Assembly (NCBI RefSeq): GCF_000340215.1
Contig: NW_006921533.1
Coordinates: forward strand, 3,336,273-3,400,272
Direction: 5' to 3'
Origin: Pseudocercospora fijiensis CIRAD86
Lineage: Eukaryota; Ascomycota; Dothideomycetes; Mycosphaerellales; Mycosphaerellaceae
Length of the DNA: 64,000 bases
Shown here: piece by piece, positions 55,283 through 64,000 of the stretch
Layout: each line of letters opens with the position of its first letter
Position numbering within the stretch: position 1 is the stretch's first letter
The notes under the pieces: generated by a model
Databases searched by the model: none
Seen by the model: only the letters and a program-made list of their open reading frames with translations
What the model was told of the DNA's origin: nothing
Position numbers and translations under genes: made by a program

Positions 55283-56989
55283 TCAGAATTTGTATCTCTG
55301 CGAGGACTCCTTTGAGGGCAATCGATCGTTCTGATAAGCCGGAAGCTCCACGGCCGCGTCGAGCTCTACAGGATCATCAGCCCACGGATTCTTCCAGCTG
55401 CTCGGCGGCCCTCTCGCAGAATCCGGCATCGGACTGGCGAATTGTACAGTCTGCGGTGTTGACAGCTCATGCCTGCCTGAGATCGTGGTTCTCCAGGTGT
55501 CGCTCGCGCTGACGCCAGTCATTAGTGTCGGAGAGAATTTCGTGTCCTGATATGCTTGTTGGGTAAATGCTGGGCTCTTCTCCACTGGCGTGCCGACTCT
55601 TGTCGAAGCTCTAGGCCCGAAGGATGAGCTTCCAATGTTCTTCGGTCTCGAGATCTGCCGGCCTGATTTTTCTGCTTCTGCTCGTCTTCGCTTTCGCATG
55701 AACCAGAATATGAGGCCGAGAACTGCAAGGACTGCTACAACGCCCAACGCGATTCCGGCGATTGTCCCGCTGCCAAGTCCAGCTCCTTTCTGGCTAGCCG
55801 GCGTCACGACCGTACTTGTGTTTGAAGACACGACCATTCTGATATCCTTCTTCCCACCTGTTGGCCATTTCGCTTGACTGATATTGAATGTCCTTCTTTC
55901 ATAGTCCGCAGCCAGGTATACCTCCTGCAAGAACACTCTTCCCAGATAATAGCCACCACCTGTCCGCACCAATGGGAAATACCTCCTCGTCCCATTCGGT
56001 CCCGTAATCCCATTCATCGGCCAGGTCAGATTTAGATCAAACGCCGCGTACGGCAGCGTAATCGTCTTCAAAGCATTCCCATCTCCCCCCGGAATGCCAA
56101 CCGCAATCGAAATACTCGCATTCATCGTAACAAGCTTCTGATGCTGCGTCTCATTCAAGAAATACCTCCGACTCGGCCCATCCCAAACCAAGCCAAACGC
56201 CTCTTCAAAATACGCACAAGTCGAAGCCGGCAAATATATATCCGGCACCAAAGAGTCCACAACCGCAGTAACAGGCAGCCCCGTCATGAACCTCGCTTGA
56301 GGAGTTCCGCCTCCAATCCCAATCGCTCTGACTTCAACCAGTAAATCCCCCTCGTTAACCTTCGCATCCGCATTCATCGGCACCGTCAAAGTCCCTCCAT
56401 CATCATTCCCTCTCGCCGCATCATATCCCCCCAACGTCAAACTCGCCCGTGTCCCCCTATAACTCGCCCCAACATTCACCCCCCACACCCGACTCCCAAT
56501 CAAACCCTGCTTCCACAAATCCGTCAAAATCCCATAACTCGTCGCATTCTCCGGCGTATCAAACGGCAAAGTCGTCTGCGCAGCACTCAACCCGAAATTC
56601 CCTAAAAACGGCTGCAAAGTCGTAATTCCCGCTACGATCTCCCTCCCAATCGTAATAGTCGGAGGATCTCCAATCGTCGCATTATCCGTGCCGAATATCG
56701 CCGGACGGCCGGATATAGGTAGGGTGGAGAGGCCGGATACTTTCCATTCGCGGGAATCCGAGGGATCGTAGGGTCTTCCTCGACGGGTATAGCATTCGCT
56801 GGTGGAGACGGTGCCTAGCACGGAGGCGTTGTTGCAGATTTCCAGGGTGGGCACCCAGATTTGGGAGGTGAGGAATGAGGGGAGGAGGTTGACGTTTTGG
56901 GGATTTGAGGGTGAGAGGATTAGCCGGAAGGTGGACCAGTTTCCGTTGTTGCCGCCCCAGAATTGTCCCGGTGGGATGCTGAGGGCCAT
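55283..56989 (-). CDS. Membrane-anchored pepsin-like (A1 fold) protein, probable pseudoprotease
   Basis: An intronless ORF. I use ATG 56989 (MALSIPPGQFWGGNNGNW, 568 residues) since this begins the A1-like fold; an upstream ATG at 57064 adds 25 His/Pro-rich residues. The body follows the pepsin plan (Ile/Leu/Gly strands, SRVWGVNVG, ASLTLGGYDAARG, YLGRVFLQEVYLAADYERRTFNISQA). The first active-site position, normally DTGSS, reads PSFLTSQIWVP, lacking Asp. The second is VVDSLVPDIYLP, retaining DS. A TM helix (IAGIALGVVAVLAVLGLIFWFM) precedes a basic stop-transfer and a 120-residue cytosolic tail. No clear N-terminal signal peptide is seen, so a small upstream exon may be missing. It is likely a cell-surface, non-catalytic member. 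Confidence 0.8.
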   Translation of the reverse strand: MALSIPPGQFWGGNNGNWSTFRLILSPSNPQNVNLLPSFLTSQIWVPTLEICNNASVLGTVSTSECYTRRGRPYDPSDSREWKVSGLSTLPISGRPAIFGTDNATIGDPPTITIGREIVAGITTLQPFLGNFGLSAAQTTLPFDTPENATSYGILTDLWKQGLIGSRVWGVNVGASYRGTRASLTLGGYDAARGNDDGGTLTVPMNADAKVNEGDLLVEVRAIGIGGGTPQARFMTGLPVTAVVDSLVPDIYLPASTCAYFEEAFGLVWDGPSRRYFLNETQHQKLVTMNASISIAVGIPGGDGNALKTITLPYAAFDLNLTWPMNGITGPNGTRRYFPLVRTGGGYYLGRVFLQEVYLAADYERRTFNISQAKWPTGGKKDIRMVVSSNTSTVVTPASQKGAGLGSGTIAGIALGVVAVLAVLGLIFWFMRKRRRAEAEKSGRQISRPKNIGSSSFGPRASTRVGTPVEKSPAFTQQAYQDTKFSPTLMTGVSASDTWRTTISGRHELSTPQTVQFASPMPDSARGPPSSWKNPWADDPVELDAAVELPAYQNDRLPSKESSQRYKF

Positions 56990-57246
56990 TTCACGGGAAG
57001 GATTGTGATGTGTTGGCGGAGCGAGGGAGGGAGGGAGATGCTGGTGGCGGTGAGGTGATTGCAAGCAGAGGTGGCGAGGTGTGGTAGTGTCTTTGTTCCA
57101 AAAGTCAGAGATTCATTGTCGTTTCGTGTCCTGCACGTGGGCAGACATTTTTCTGACGACGTTCTTGGCGATGTGGAACAAAGAGAAGGGTCCTCTGGAT
57201 ATGGTCAATTTTATGGTTCGTTGTGCCGAGATCTAGATTTCCATGC

Positions 57247-58734
57247 TCAAGCAATAGGCATGTATGTCCCATTCTCACAGCGAAAGCCGAGTGCAGGGTT
57301 CGAATGGGCTGTTGCATTCATACAGATGACCGTGGGCGGAAGCGCACTTTGCGGAAATATCTGAATGTTCTTCATCTCAAAGTTCTGGCAGGACTGGTTG
57401 GTATTGCATTCGATGATGATGGCTTCGGTGTGTTTGAGACCTGGAAGACCGGCGTTGTACCAACAAGGCTGCTTTCAATTAGCGGAGATATTAAGCTTCA
57501 AAACTTGAGGCTCTTACATCGCTCACACAGCTTCCATCGCCGGGAGCATAGGTGTTCTGCACCCCGGTCCAATTGATCCACTTGAAGTCTTGCATTTCGA
57601 CAGAACTATTGTTTGGTCGTTGTTCAGATATAGTTCCGTCCTTACTTTGTACCTGAGGGGAGGCTTGGTTGGTGTACGTCTGAGTAACGAAGATTGGAAA
57701 GGTGACATTATAGACACGAATGTTCTGCCATGTGATGTTCTTGACGAGACCTTTCCACCTGCTGTCAGCTGCACATCACCTGCCGGGTTCGTTTATTGTC
57801 ACCTACCTTGTCCACCAACCCAACTTTTGAATCTTGCCCCATACAATGTGTTGATACAGGTGATGTCGTCAAACAAGATATTGCTTACATTGGCGAATCC
57901 AGCTTGATTTTGCCCCAAACTGCCAATGGACAGACCATGACTAGCATATCCGATCGTGGCTCGTCGTATGTTAACGTTGTGGGCTCCGCTTGAAATTCCA
58001 AAGGCATCGTCTCCGTTATAGATCACCGAGTCAGTGATTGTGATGTCCGTCCCAGCGACTCCGAAGCCGTCCGTGTTGAATGGAAATCCTACGCCAAAAT
58101 GACCAATATCGGTATCAGAAGATGCATCGATGATCGTATCAGTTACAGTGATGTTGCTGCCGCTCAGTCGAAAGTTCCACGCGATCGGCTTAGAAGACTT
58201 GAGATGCTTGACTATGCCGTTGGTGATGTTTAGCAACATGAGGTTAGGGCGGCCAACGATGCCAGTGCCATTGACACGGTTAGCATTCCACCATGCTTGC
58301 CCGTATGAGTAGATCCAGCCCGTCGTCACATTCTTAGTTCCAGTGTATGAGATGTTCTCTCCTGCAAACGTGAACCAGAAAAGCTTTCCATCTTTGTTGG
58401 CGGTGTGATTGTACACTTTCTGGACGAATTCGATATCTCTGGGAAGGTGCAGATTGCCATTCATTATGATTTCCACATTGCTAAGGTTGTTCGCGCTGAT
58501 TGGAGTGAGGACATTGAAGTCCACGCCATCTCCAAATTCGACGATGCCACCACAGCTACACGCCTCGAACGCTTTTGCGATTGCCGGCGAGTCATCTGCA
58601 GTGCCGTTTGATGCCGCGTATTGGGACGCTACCCGGCACACCTTGCGTTCCCCTGGTATGGATTGACAGCTCGCGAGTGAGCATACGGCGAGCAGCCCGA
58701 ATATGAGGCCAGAATCAACGATTTTACCTCGCAT
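57247..58734 (-). CDS. Secreted GH28 pectinase (exopolygalacturonase-like), three exons
   Basis: Exons are 58734-57807, 57750-57518 and 57468-57247. The introns are 56 and 49 bp (GTAGGT and GTAAGA donors), and the product is 460 residues. ATG 58734 starts a signal peptide ([16 protein letters not shown]). GH28 signatures appear in order: [15 protein letters not shown], the [10 protein letters not shown] box preceded by AS (GSHG in many exo-enzymes) and [11 protein letters not shown], retaining the catalytic Asp residues, His and the Arg-x-Lys pair. A paired-Cys C-terminus ([21 protein letters not shown]) and many N-glycosylation sites fit secretion. GH28 enzymes hydrolyse galacturonan in plant cell walls. 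The exact substrate (polygalacturonan or xylogalacturonan) is not determined. It suggests a plant-associated or plant-litter lifestyle. Confidence 0.93.
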
Positions 58735-59190
58735 ATTGCAAGAGAAAGCAAGAAAACAGATAGAGCAAGGAAGAATTTCAGTAACGAACACTTACATGAC
58801 TTGTCAAAATATAGGTCTGCTTCCTCCGCCAGCATGTGCGACTGGGAATGCGAACGCGATCGAACCTTGCACATTTTATTATGGTAATTTCAATCCGCTG
58901 TTCGAATGTCGTCAAGGTGTTGTTGACCGCCATTGGTGGAGCTGAAGCGAGGCAGCAAGGAAGCAGAAATTATTCATCAGATCCCTGTCGAAGACGAAGC
59001 TGAATATGCACAATTCATCCAGATCGTGAGGCTCATGAGATAGCAATCTTTGCTTTCTTCAGAGACTCGCCGTGGTCCTAGCTTTACAGCTCAATGTTTA
59101 CAATGGGACTCAACAGAAAGCCCGCCCGGAAATGGACAACGGCCAGATCAAGCACCTTTGGACGCCCACTTAGAATAACAATACTACGAG
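58735..59190. other. Intergenic region upstream of the GH28 gene
   Basis: It holds the GH28 promoter and the 3' end of the NOPCHAP1-like gene. No gene is seen. Regulatory sites were not identified with confidence. Confidence 0.5.
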
Positions 59191-59886
59191 CTAATGCTCG
59201 TCGACTGTGGGCACTTCCTGTATCGATATCTTGCCATTCGTCGCCGGAGCGCTCATCAATCGCGACATAATATTTGCCTCGTCGTCCGACGCCTCATCAG
59301 CATCGTCACTGCTACTGGGCGACTTTGCCTCTGCTCTCACTGCAACATCACCGGACTTGTTGCTCTCATCGCCCGTCTGCTCGAGAACGCCGAGACCGAG
59401 ATTCATCTCAATATGCTGCTCTCCTTCCGTAACGTCCTCCATACTCAGACTGCTGCCCTTGGCCGCCAGGTCGTTATTAGCTTGTCGGAGCCTGGGCATA
59501 AAATCATCCAGTCTTGCTTGTAGTTCTTTCGCATAGCTTTTTACCCTGGCAGGGTCGATAGAAGGCTTGGATGTGGTTGGTCGAATAGTGATGATTTCTG
59601 CATCGGGATCGTCCTGTACTTCGTCCTCGCTATCGCTGCCGTCCGAGCTCTCGTCGCTGCTCTCCGAATCGCTGGATGTCGAGCTGGCTATAGAGCTGGT
59701 GCTCGTGGCAGCTGTGTTCGCAGATGCCACAGGACTGCTTTCTAGATCTGAAGCGGATGAAGGACCTGAGCTTTCACTATCGCTGCTGCGCTCATGATTC
59801 GGCATTCGACGTGGGCGTTTGGTGAGATGTCTCGTCCGGCTGATGGTCTCAAGTCCAGCTTCTGTAGAACTACGTTTCGGTGGCAT
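59191..59886 (-). CDS. NOPCHAP1 / DUF4598-like protein
   Basis: A single-exon ORF of 231 residues. The N-terminal half is disordered: a basic start (MPPKRSS, KRPRR) and a long Ser/Asp/Glu stretch (SSDSESSDESSDGSDSEDE). The conserved part is short: ELQARLDDFMPRLRQANNDL, then the acidic signature QHIEMNLGLGVLE around residue 160, as in DUF4598 proteins. The human member (C12orf45, NOPCHAP1) links box C/D snoRNP protein NOP58 to the R2TP chaperone complex, so a role in snoRNP assembly is likely by family. The end is again acidic with SRLMSAP. Confidence 0.75.
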   Translation of the reverse strand: MPPKRSSTEAGLETISRTRHLTKRPRRMPNHERSSDSESSGPSSASDLESSPVASANTAATSTSSIASSTSSDSESSDESSDGSDSEDEVQDDPDAEIITIRPTTSKPSIDPARVKSYAKELQARLDDFMPRLRQANNDLAAKGSSLSMEDVTEGEQHIEMNLGLGVLEQTGDESNKSGDVAVRAEAKSPSSSDDADEASDDEANIMSRLMSAPATNGKISIQEVPTVDEH

Positions 59887-60663
59887 GGTTGAGATGAGCG
59901 TTCAGGTGGAAAAAGGCTGGACATTTTCATGGCTCGTCACTGCGAGGACAACATCTGCCGAGGCGCTACCGAAACTCAAAATCCTTGCTCTGTGGCGCGA
60001 GCTCAAACCTTAGCCATCTGTCTCGGACTTCAGTCCGTGGACTGCAGTGTTGGAAAGAGACACGACAGGGTGGCAGCGACACTTAGGTAAGGAGCGATAA
60101 GACATAGACTGCCCATCACAGACATGGACATCGACACGAAGACTGCTTGATGGTGAGGCTTCGGCAAACGGCAAGGGCGGGGACATGCATCATATGCAGA
60201 TTTCACGCGTACACGGAGAGCAATGAAGTCAATGTCCGACGGTGGCTACTGTCGCAAACGCCAGGCCAAGGAGGCTAGACTTGAACATTTGGGCATAAGC
60301 TCTTCGTAGCGTAGTCTATGTGACTCCGAGAAGGCCGTGGCTGAGAGTCAGAGTCTGCTCTCAATTCGATACACAAGTCTTGCCACTAACTTTTGCAATG
60401 GCAGCCGCATCTGTCCCGAGCGGTGCGGTGCGGAGTTTGAGCATGGGAATGGCTGCTTTGAGGGGAAAACTGTCTCGCGCTTGGCTGTGTGACCATTGAG
60501 GATGCTCTTGAGGATGCTCTTGTATTTCGCGATGCCGGCCCAGTCATGGCTCGGAGATCATAACCACGCGCTCTAGCACCTTCACTGATGATAGGCGATA
60601 TTGGCGATATCACTTCTGCCATTGGGTGTCGAGCAAGATCGTCTCGCGTCATGCTGCACTGCC
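59887..60663. other. Intergenic between NOPCHAP1-like gene and HEM3
   Basis: Both flanking genes are on minus. A 93-codon minus ORF (60,386-60,667) overlaps the HEM3 stop and is Ser/Arg/His rich without known domain, so it is not called. Nothing else was seen. Confidence 0.5.
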
Positions 60664-61857
60664 TCATGCGTTGCCTTGCTCCTTGATGATTCCTCTGTTC
60701 AGCTGAACTTGCTCAAGAATCTTGTCGGCGCCCTTCTCAACCAGGAGCTTCGCAGCATCAAATCCTAATTCGTTGGCCTGCTCATGAGTAGTGATCCTCC
60801 GCCGAGTCTCAATCTCCGCAGCATCTTTACCGTCCAGACTGACTACGATGGCTCGCATGACTAGTTCGTCTGAGAGTTCGTCTTCTTGCTCCTTGGCTGC
60901 ATTGACTTCCGTCGCTTCACCACTGACTTGGTCGTAATCGGCGGCGGGCTTAATTCCGACTCCAGCATGCTGGTCGTGCATGCGTTTCTTGGAGACCCAC
61001 TCCGTTTCGACGCCGATCGGAACAGAGCAGCCTCCTTCTAATGTCCGCATGAGAGCGCGCTCTGCCAATGCTTGCAGCCATGTCTTCTGATCGCCGATTT
61101 GCGACAGCAATTCCTGCGTTCGCTCGTCACCTGTCCTCGTTTCAATGCCGAGGGCACCCTGACCAACAGCGTGGAGCATATTGCCATTGTCCTTCGAGAG
61201 GTATGCATTGATACGACTGCTCATACCGAGACGATCGAGACCAGCAACAGCAATGACAATCGCAGAGTAGTCTGAATTTGGATCATCCAATTTGCTAAGT
61301 CGTGTGCCAATGTTTCCACGAACGTCCTGGAAGTTCAAATGCGGGTAGTGCCGCTTCAATTGGGCTTGCCGGCGAAGACTAGACGTTCCAACAACCGCAC
61401 CATCAGGCAAATCTTTGAGGGTCTTGATCTTCTCCGCCAGAGATGACTTGACCACCAGTGCATCCCTAGGATCTTCTCGCTTCGTAACACACCCAAGCTC
61501 GAGCCCAACAGGTAATTGTGTTGGCATATCTTTCAGACTGTGCACGATGATATCCACATCTCCTTTCTCGAGAAGTACTTCAAGCTCCTGAGTCCACAAT
61601 GCCTTTTCATTGAATTTGTGCAATGCCGTCTTTTGGTTGTTGTCGCCTGTCGTGGACATAGCATGTATTTCGAAATGGTGCTCTGGCCAGACATTCCTCA
61701 AAGCTTTGACAACCTCATCTGCCTGAACTCTTGCTAGAATCGATCTCCGCGTACCAACATGGAAGGTTTGTGTTTTCTCGCTCGGTTGCGTTGCTTTTAC
61801 TACGGTGTGCATTTCGTCTTGAGGGGTCGCAGTCGAGGTTTCTGTTGTGGAAGCCAT
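60664..61857 (-). CDS. HEM3: Porphobilinogen deaminase (hydroxymethylbilane synthase)
   Basis: An intronless ORF of 397 residues. It polymerises four porphobilinogen units into hydroxymethylbilane in haem synthesis, in the cytosol. Family blocks are complete: FHVGTRRSILARVQADEV near residue 32, the catalytic-Asp block VHSLKDMPTQLP, GTSSLRRQAQLKRHYP, VRGNIGTRLSKL, AVAGLDRLG, and the cofactor-attachment loop RTLEGGCSVPIGVE, with the Cys that holds the dipyrromethane. Compared with bacterial enzymes it has a 30-residue polar N-terminal extension and an Asp/Glu-rich insertion after the cofactor loop. It is transcribed divergently from the 4EHP-like gene. Confidence 0.97.
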   Translation of the reverse strand: MASTTETSTATPQDEMHTVVKATQPSEKTQTFHVGTRRSILARVQADEVVKALRNVWPEHHFEIHAMSTTGDNNQKTALHKFNEKALWTQELEVLLEKGDVDIIVHSLKDMPTQLPVGLELGCVTKREDPRDALVVKSSLAEKIKTLKDLPDGAVVGTSSLRRQAQLKRHYPHLNFQDVRGNIGTRLSKLDDPNSDYSAIVIAVAGLDRLGMSSRINAYLSKDNGNMLHAVGQGALGIETRTGDERTQELLSQIGDQKTWLQALAERALMRTLEGGCSVPIGVETEWVSKKRMHDQHAGVGIKPAADYDQVSGEATEVNAAKEQEDELSDELVMRAIVVSLDGKDAAEIETRRRITTHEQANELGFDAAKLLVEKGADKILEQVQLNRGIIKEQGNA

Positions 61858-62425
61858 GATGGAGATCTATCTCTAGTCTTGTGCTGGAACAGTAGGACTG
61901 CTGTATTGGTCTGGCAGAGACAGCTTTCGTGAAGTACAGTAGTAACGCTTTCAATGGCCAGATGTCCAACAGCCCACTTGGCTCTGATTCACTTCAGCAA
62001 AGTTTATATCTCTCAGCCTCGGCCCAGGGTCCAGCTTGACGAAGGCCAAGGAGAGAGCAATTGATGGACACATCGATGCATCCTGAATCAAAACCACTGG
62101 GCAGCTGCGACCCTTGAAAAGCCTAGAGCTTGTCGTACTGGCGACTGGGTAGCTCCCCTACGCGCCACACCCCTGTTGACGATCTCGACGATGAAACAAG
62201 GCGACGACGACGTTCGGAATGAACTTGTGCGCTCCTGTCTCGCAAGGGAGAAATCATAGTCAGGCTCTCATTCAGACATATACAAGACATTCCTCAAGTT
62301 ACTCCCGATCCCTTACCGTAACCCATCTCTTTGTATATCCATCTCTTTATTCGCCAAAACTCCTCTCCCACATTGTCCTCCTCTCGACGACACCGATTCC
62401 AATCTACATTTCAACGCTCGATACA
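61858..62425. promoter_or_regulatory. Shared divergent promoter region of HEM3 and the eIF4E-like gene
   Basis: 568 bp between the two start codons. A TATA-like GATATAAAC on minus (about 62,002-62,010) lies about 150 bp upstream of the HEM3 ATG. The side facing the eIF4E-like gene is CT rich (ATCTCTTTATTC and similar). Individual factor sites were not recognised. Confidence 0.4.
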
Positions 62426-63184
62426 ATGGCCAACCCACTTCGCCTCCAGGTCTCCGGCCTACCCAATATCACCGCCGCCGAACAAGCAGCCACAACATCT
62501 CCAGCGCGAGGAGCAGAAATGCTCAATTTCCTTCAAACACGCCTCAACCAAAAGAACCGCGCCCCTCCCCTCGTCCACAGCTGGGAATTCTGGCACGATC
62601 GTCAAGATCGATCTACAACCGAGGAAAAAGACAACAACAACAACAACAACCACCACCACCACACTTACGAATCCCGCCTCGAACTCCTCGCACAAATCAG
62701 CGACGTGAAAGCCTTCTGGTCCGTCTTCAACAACTTCGACATCACGCAACTCAAGCTCCGCGACAGCATCCACCTCTTTCACAAAGGCGTAAAGCCCGTA
62801 TGGGAAGATAGCCGCAACGAAAAAGGCGGAAGCTGGACCTTCCGCGTGCCCAAGTCCAACGGCCCAGATTTCTGGAAAGAGTTATGTATGATGGCGATTG
62901 GGGAGCAATTACAACGTGCCGTGGAAGAGCCGGAGAAGAAGACGTTTCGGGATGATATTTGTGGCGTGAGTCTGTCGGTGAGGTTTAATAGTATGTTGAT
63001 ACAGATCTGGAATCGCGATGCGGAACATCAGGCTGGTGTGGATCAGGTTTTGCAGACTGTGCTGGAGGGCTTGAGTCCAGGTTTGAAGCCGAGAGATGGG
63101 AGCTATTATTACAAGAGGCATAATGAGCATGCTGGGTTTGGGAAGAATCCGGTGGAGGAGGTGGCGACGGCCACGGCCAGTTAA
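62426..63184 (+). CDS. eIF4E-family cap-binding protein, 4EHP (class II)-like
   Basis: A single-exon ORF of 252 residues from ATG 62426 (MANPLRLQVSG). The frame is open 69 codons further upstream, but that part is Ser/Thr/Tyr rich and looks like leader. The eIF4E fold is clear: PPLVHSWEFWHDRQ, YESRLELLAQISDVKAFWSVFNNF, DSIHLFHKGVKPVWEDSRNEKGGSW, FWKELCMMAIGEQL, DDICGVSLSVR and IQIWNRDA. The cap-sandwich Trp equivalent to human W56 appears as Tyr (in TYESRL), while W102-E103 (PVWED) is kept; this is the 4EHP/eIF4E2 pattern, so it may act as a translational repressor. A six-Asn plus four-His tract precedes that Tyr. Codon use flips to G/T-ending codons after about 62,885. Confidence 0.9.
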   Translation: MANPLRLQVSGLPNITAAEQAATTSPARGAEMLNFLQTRLNQKNRAPPLVHSWEFWHDRQDRSTTEEKDNNNNNNHHHHTYESRLELLAQISDVKAFWSVFNNFDITQLKLRDSIHLFHKGVKPVWEDSRNEKGGSWTFRVPKSNGPDFWKELCMMAIGEQLQRAVEEPEKKTFRDDICGVSLSVRFNSMLIQIWNRDAEHQAGVDQVLQTVLEGLSPGLKPRDGSYYYKRHNEHAGFGKNPVEEVATATAS

Positions 63185-63694
63185 TGAAGTGACGTTCGGG
63201 CGAAGTGTGACGGAGATTGGATGAATCGGCGCAGAGCATCAAGTAACAAATTTGAAGACCACTGGGAAGGCAGCATTATAGGCGTTGAGTACTTGTAGCG
63301 TTTGAGCTTGCGTAGCTTGGTCGAATGTGAGGCGAGGATACAGGCCACCAAACAAGTGCGAGAAGGGAACACCAGATGGTTATCGATAGCTGGACTAGCG
63401 ACGAATGTACGAATATGATGCCACATCCTCACCATCTCAAACAAGACCCGGTTTGCTGAGGCTCTTGCATGTACCGTGTGCCAACAGCATGAATTTGCTG
63501 TACCTAGATGGAGAGAACGAGGAAATTGACTGCTTTCACACATCGAAAGTCTCAAATGGGCGCTGTCTTTTCGAAATGGCAAACCTGCCGCGGCGCTATA
63601 GCTCACTCTCTCATGGTAACTAGACCGCACCGTATATCATCTGGGTCGGGTACTATACACAAAAACGCACCAATGCTTGGATCGCTCAAAATCT
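63185..63694. other. Convergent intergenic region
   Basis: Lies between the 3' ends of the eIF4E-like gene (plus) and the carnitine acyltransferase (minus). Overlapping short ORFs here show no domain. No feature called. Confidence 0.5.
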
Positions 63695-64000
63695 CTATAG
63701 ACGTGGCTTGTTGGTGTTCTCAGCCTCCATAACAGCGCGGATGTCTTGCGCCGCTTCATTCAAGTAGAATGCCATGCGTTCACAACCAAGGTTTTTGCTG
63801 ACGATGTTAAACTGGACGCTGTTCTCGTTGATCATGTAGGCGATTCTGTATTCCAATTAGTATTGCTTTGCAGCTTGGCAGATTGTGTCGAGAACTTACC
63901 CCCAACCGTCGTCAATAACTTGACTCCACCCGTAACCATTGTAGTATTCTGAGCTCAATTGTGAGCTGGAAATGAACCATGTACTGGAGTATGTGTATGC
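63695..64000 (-). CDS. Carnitine acyltransferase, C-terminal part (5' end beyond window)
   Basis: Two partial exons: 64000-63900 (continues beyond the edge) and 63845-63695, with a 54-bp intron (GTAAGT...ACAG). The readable end is WFISSSQLSSEYYNGYGW, SQVIDDGWG joined to IAYMINENSVQFNIVSK, and ERMAFYLNEAAQDIRAVMEAE. This matches the C-terminal region of choline/carnitine acyltransferases, where the STSQ-like stretch (here SSSQ) and the GYG...V-DGYG-like loop line the substrate tunnel. Ascomycetes have cytosolic (Yat-type) and mitochondrial/peroxisomal (Cat2-type) carnitine acetyltransferases that move acetyl units. The terminus NKPRL is not a canonical peroxisomal signal, which favours a Yat-like cytosolic form, but the N-terminus is not visible. 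Confidence 0.85.

Overview
The window reads as nuclear DNA of a filamentous ascomycete, most likely a dothideomycete. Genes are short and compact, with small introns of about 45-57 bp carrying GTRNGT donors (one is 136 bp). The gene content includes a GH28 pectinase, sideroflexin, Hem3, an ELO elongase, a carnitine acyltransferase and small secreted proteins. Transposons carry the signature of repeat-induced point mutation (RIP): CpA/TpG has become TpA, so stop codons sit where Gln or Trp is expected. All calls come from reading the sequence by eye; no alignment or database search was run.

Bases 1 to about 23,960 are one block of RIP-mutated repeats with no intact gene. It holds a long unidentified decayed ORF (minus strand, cut by the left edge), a Gypsy gag-pol remnant (minus, about 3.4-10.2 kb), a RecQ-like helicase remnant (plus, about 12.6-14.2 kb), two further decayed ORFs, several short tandem-repeat fields, GCC tracts and an inverted repeat. 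TAG and CTA triplets are strikingly over-represented while CpG survives. The block ends abruptly near 23.96 kb, where an almost unmutated copy of a repeat lies next to normal DNA.

From 24 to 47.5 kb is a gene-sparse stretch: a 4-kb region with no convincing gene and a run of 25 G, a secreted SnoaL-like protein, a UPF0303/DUF967 protein, a BTB protein, a MULE transposon, an SR-rich protein, a four-TM membrane protein, a sideroflexin (mitochondrial serine carrier family), a second secreted SnoaL-like protein, an NTF2-like protein and a small LEA-like protein. The MULE (32,877-36,325) keeps identical 53-bp terminal inverted repeats and a perfect 9-bp target duplication, although its transposase has 14 in-frame stops.

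From 47,561 to 52,526 lies a PIF/Harbinger element with 22-bp inverted ends and TAA target duplications. It holds a DDE transposase on plus, a Myb/SANT-like ORF on minus and an exact 1,027-bp tandem duplication of its right end.

From 52.8 to 64 kb is a dense housekeeping segment: ELO elongase with a very long C-terminal tail, membrane-anchored aspartic-protease-like protein without a normal first catalytic motif, secreted GH28 pectinase, NOPCHAP1/DUF4598-like protein, porphobilinogen deaminase (HEM3), a 4EHP-like eIF4E sharing a divergent promoter with HEM3, and the C-terminal end of a carnitine acyltransferase at the right edge. No cluster or system with a joint function is evident. The most unusual material is the transposon biology and the RIP pattern.
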